Source: Bdellovibrionales bacterium | GTDB lineage: Bacteria > Bdellovibrionota > Bdellovibrionia > Bdellovibrionales > UBA1609 | DNA length: 64,000 bases | Assembly (NCBI GenBank): GCA_027459485.1 | Contig: DAIDIG010000005.1 | Span: 1-64,000 of the forward strand | Direction of reading: 5' to 3' | Part shown: positions 62,210 to 64,000 of the stretch, one piece after another | Layout: the number at the start of each line of letters is the position of its first letter | How positions within the stretch are numbered: the stretch's first letter is position 1 | The notes under the pieces: model-generated | What the model saw: only the letters and a program-made list of their open reading frames with translations | What the model was told of the DNA's origin: nothing | Database searches by the model: none | Program-made: the position numbers and the translations under genes

Positions 62210-62845
62210 GATCCAGAGTTCTAGGTTTCGCTCGTCGTCTACACTTTGTAAAGGAAGGATCGCAAGGCGATACCTCTCATCGACCGCCTGGCCTTTTATC
62301 AAACAGCACATGAGCTCAATTTGTTGCTTACTGTTCGGCTTCGCGATGCGAACCTTAAAATTGCCGTTCACCCAGTCGGGCAGACATTCTTCAATATTCA
62401 TCCCGCCGACCGAGATATCGCGCGTGTATGTACGAAATACCTTAGTGCCGGAGATTATGGTGACCTGCATCCGTTTTTTAAATCGCTTTTTGTCGCGCAC
62501 GACGAACTCGGTCGCCACCGCCAACGCATCGCTGATTTCTGCTGTTATTTGGCGAAATGAACTTTGCGATATCGGCGCCTCAGCCTGCAAAGAAGTTTCT
62601 TCGGTACCTTTCGGGGCGGGCGGTGGCATAACTGGCATCACTCGATAAATCATCTCCGTTATGCCTTCAATTTGATTGACAGGCCGCCAATCGGGCCACT
62701 CATCCTTCCAGGCAAACCAATTCTCGAGTTGGGCCGCATCCAGGTTTGAAATCAACGCGCGGGCCTCATCGAACAGAAGGCCGGATAGCATACGGCTATC
62801 CGCTTTGCAGAACAAGCACCAGAGATTTGGTCTTCGTTCTGCCAT
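62201..62845 (-). CDS. PilZ-domain protein with N-terminal GYF-like domain
   Basis: 214 residues. The C-terminal PilZ domain (about 115-212) carries the cyclic di-GMP motif RDKKRFKKR and DISVGGMNI (RxxxR and D/NxSxxG). The N-terminal 55 residues (FDEARALISNLDAAQLENWFAWKDEWPDWRPV) look like the small GYF_2-type domain often joined to PilZ. It should bind c-di-GMP and act on a partner protein. SD not obvious; AAATAATG precedes the coding region. Its neighbour is a coiled-coil membrane protein. Confidence 0.85.
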   Translation of the reverse strand: MAERRPNLWCLFCKADSRMLSGLLFDEARALISNLDAAQLENWFAWKDEWPDWRPVNQIEGITEMIYRVMPVMPPPAPKGTEETSLQAEAPISQSSFRQITAEISDALAVATEFVVRDKKRFKKRMQVTIISGTKVFRTYTRDISVGGMNIEECLPDWVNGNFKVRIAKPNSKQQIELMCCLIKGQAVDERYRLAILPLQSVDDERNLELWIAA

Positions 62846-62849
62846 TATT

Positions 62850-63578
62850 TCACCTCGTACCCTCTAGCCCGGCGTTCGCTTGTCGCTTTGCTTGTCTCGA
62901 GCGCAGAGCTTGTTCTTTTAGATAAACTATGCGCCGATCAAGTTGCTTTTTTCGCAATCGCAACGCGGAAATGTTTTTTGAAAGCAATGTGGTCTGTGTG
63001 CGATCTTGACGAATACGATACTCAAGAGATTTTTGTTCGTTGGTGTCTCGCGAGACGGACTGATTGAGCGTGTTTTGCTCATTTTTCGCCGCAGCCAAAT
63101 CGGCTTCAGCGATCCGAAGCCTCGTTCGAGTTTTCGCTAGCGCCGCCTCAATCTCGGCGATTTTTTTACGCGCCACCGCGACCTTCTTGGCATATACGTT
63201 TTGCTGGGCAATCGCGAGTCGCGTTTGTTCGTTATAGATTTGAATCTTACGTTTAGCAGCTACGGCTTTAAGACGAGCCTCGCGTTCTTTCTTTTGCGCT
63301 TGAGCGCGCATTTTCGCTTCGGCGAGCTTTGCTTTTCGGGCTCGCGCTTTCGCATCAGCAGCTTCGGCTTGGGCCGCGACGGAGTCTGACATGACCGCAT
63401 CAACGTCCGTTTCAACATCATCGACGGAGTCATCGGCATGCGCTGCACGGCCGAAGACCTGGAAGACCTGACTGACCGGTAATTTAAACGGGGCGTGCCA
63501 AACAATAAAAGCCCCAGCTGCTGCAATGGCGGCTGCGCAAATTCCAAGTGGAAGCCGATTTTTAATGCGATTTCTCAT
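62850..63578 (-). CDS. Membrane-anchored coiled-coil protein
   Basis: 242 residues from the ATG at 63578. One membrane helix (GICAAAIAAAGAFIVWHAPF) precedes an acidic stretch (ADDSVDDVETDVDAVMSDS) and about 160 residues of Ala/Lys/Arg/Glu-rich coiled coil (AKARARKAKLAEAKMRAQAQKK). No catalytic motif. TTAGGC lies before the ATG; a longer reading from 63677 crosses the palindrome at 63635. Adjacent to a PilZ gene and divergent from an amidase. Confidence 0.65.
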   Translation of the reverse strand: MRNRIKNRLPLGICAAAIAAAGAFIVWHAPFKLPVSQVFQVFGRAAHADDSVDDVETDVDAVMSDSVAAQAEAADAKARARKAKLAEAKMRAQAQKKEREARLKAVAAKRKIQIYNEQTRLAIAQQNVYAKKVAVARKKIAEIEAALAKTRTRLRIAEADLAAAKNEQNTLNQSVSRDTNEQKSLEYRIRQDRTQTTLLSKNISALRLRKKQLDRRIVYLKEQALRSRQAKRQANAGLEGTR

Positions 63579-63634
63579 GCCTAACACTTCGGATTTTTTC
63601 TCAAAAAAATGTATATTTTTCATGTAGATACCCA

Positions 63635-63649
63635 GAATAGAACCTATTC
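63635..63649. promoter_or_regulatory. Palindrome upstream of the sigma-54 promoter, candidate enhancer
   Basis: GAATAG-AAC-CTATTC, perfect 6-bp arms. It lies 79-93 bp before the sigma-54 promoter, a usual distance for an NtrC-type activator site. A degenerate second copy may lie near 63683-63698. Confidence 0.4.
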
Positions 63650-63727
63650 GATGTAAAGGACCCTTAATAGGCACCATTTATCTCGAATATAAGCGGTATT
63701 GATCGGTGCTCGATCCTGGCCGGACCT

Positions 63728-63743
63728 TGGCACAGCGATTGCT
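63728..63743 (+). promoter_or_regulatory. Consensus sigma-54 promoter
   Basis: TGGCAC, AGCGA, TTGCT: GG at 63729-63730 and GC at 63741-63742, exactly 10 bp apart, matching the RpoN consensus in full. Predicted +1 near 63754. Confidence 0.85.
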
Positions 63744-63753
63744 ATATGTATTT

Positions 63754-63807
63754 GGCATCCCCCCTTGGCGGCCTGGCCCCCCTTACCCTCCAGGTCGCTT
63801 TTTTTTT
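63754..63807 (+). ncRNA. Predicted 54-nt sigma-54-dependent RNA or amidase leader
   Basis: From the predicted +1 at 63754 to the end of the T-run at 63807. It holds a C-rich 5' tail and a hairpin whose 13-nt loop reads CCCCCCTTACCCT; with the next bases the loop includes CCCTCC, complementary to a GGAGGG ribosome-binding site. Either a small RNA or the terminated form of the amidase mRNA. Prediction only. Confidence 0.45.
63768..63807 (+). terminator. Rho-independent terminator before the amidase gene
   Basis: GCGGCCTGG pairs with CCAGGTCGC (9 bp, one G-U), 13-nt loop, then nine T. It lies between the sigma-54 promoter and the amidase ATG (63834). Confidence 0.82.
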
Positions 63808-63833
63808 GCCCAAAATAACTTTACGCTGAATGT

Positions 63834-64000
63834 ATGCTGTCTTTCTTTGGGCTTATTTTTATCGTTCAGTCCGCTTTCGCGTTTCAAGTTTTTTTAGACC
63901 CGGGCCACGGCGGCCATGATCAGGGCACAAGCCGAGGAAAAGTCACTGAAGCTTCTATTACTTTGAAAGTGGTTAAAAAAATTGGTGCCGACTTGTCGGC
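63834..64000 (+). CDS. N-acetylmuramoyl-L-alanine amidase (start only)
   Basis: 55 codons before the window ends. Signal peptide (MLSFFGLIFIVQSAFA), then FQVFLDPGHGGHDQGTSRG, the Amidase_3 opening with the first zinc histidine in DPGHGGHD. These periplasmic enzymes cut the link between muramic acid and the stem peptide. An ATG at 63830 is out of frame. No ribosome-binding site is near the start. The gene lies only 26 bp after a terminator, so its expression depends on readthrough, or on an internal start that I cannot see. Confidence 0.85.
   Translation, partial: MLSFFGLIFIVQSAFAFQVFLDPGHGGHDQGTSRGKVTEASITLKVVKKIGADLS

Overview
The window is a gene-dense chromosome segment of a Gram-negative bacterium, about 63 protein genes and one tRNA, with no sign of phage, transposon or CRISPR. 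Type III glutamine synthetase, many lipoproteins and outer-membrane barrels, a stand-alone FliL, PilZ proteins, secreted hydrolases, cell-wall enzymes, and the order cmk-rpsA-sppA-HIT-epimerase-rhomboid suggest a free-living or predatory member of the Bdellovibrionota (Bdellovibrio/Oligoflexia side). That placement is inference from gene content, not a database match. TTG and GTG starts are frequent, and several genes end in hairpins that wrap around the stop codon.

Layout. 1-4.7 kb: glutamine synthetase, a ferritin-like protein and an NtrC-type sigma-54 activator. 4.7-7.6 kb: an electron-transfer island with a three-haem lipoprotein divergent from a Cyc2-like haem-porin fusion and a small cytochrome c. 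7.7-10.8 kb: a reverse-strand operon of TPR/beta-barrel protein, ECF sigma factor, membrane protein (probable anti-sigma) and secreted acidic protein, followed by tRNA-Met. 11-19.4 kb: envelope lipoproteins, a HEAT-type protein, a coiled-coil membrane protein, a dihydroorotase-family enzyme and an RsmB-like methyltransferase. 19.5-21.2 kb: nusB, an unknown gene and a PPDK/PEP synthase regulator. 21.2-30.2 kb: LysR regulator, subtilisin-like lipoprotein, two tandem membrane-anchored paralogues, an M16 peptidase pair, FliL and a Csd6-like cell-wall enzyme. 30.2-35.8 kb: a co-oriented run from cmk and rpsA to rhomboid. 35.8-40.2 kb: hydantoinase-like pair, threonine deaminase, zinc-ribbon protein. 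40.3-46.1 kb: surface-glycan genes around a divergent promoter, with wecE and GT4 running into a degenerate homocysteine-methyltransferase/MTHFR fusion and metH. 51.8-64 kb: two-component system, outer-membrane protein, TauE/DUF1634, rRNA methyltransferases, PgpH, MazG, secreted P1-type nuclease, PilZ protein, coiled-coil protein and the start of an N-acetylmuramoyl-L-alanine amidase.

The observations most worth following are: a consensus sigma-54 promoter at 63728 whose transcript would meet an intrinsic terminator after about 54 nt, just before the amidase (small RNA or attenuator); the Cyc2-like haem-porin with two partner cytochromes; the MTHFR fusion that has lost its zinc cysteines next to an intact metH; a perfect 8+1+8 palindrome over the +1 region of the glycan polymerase gene; and the recurrent stop-codon hairpins.
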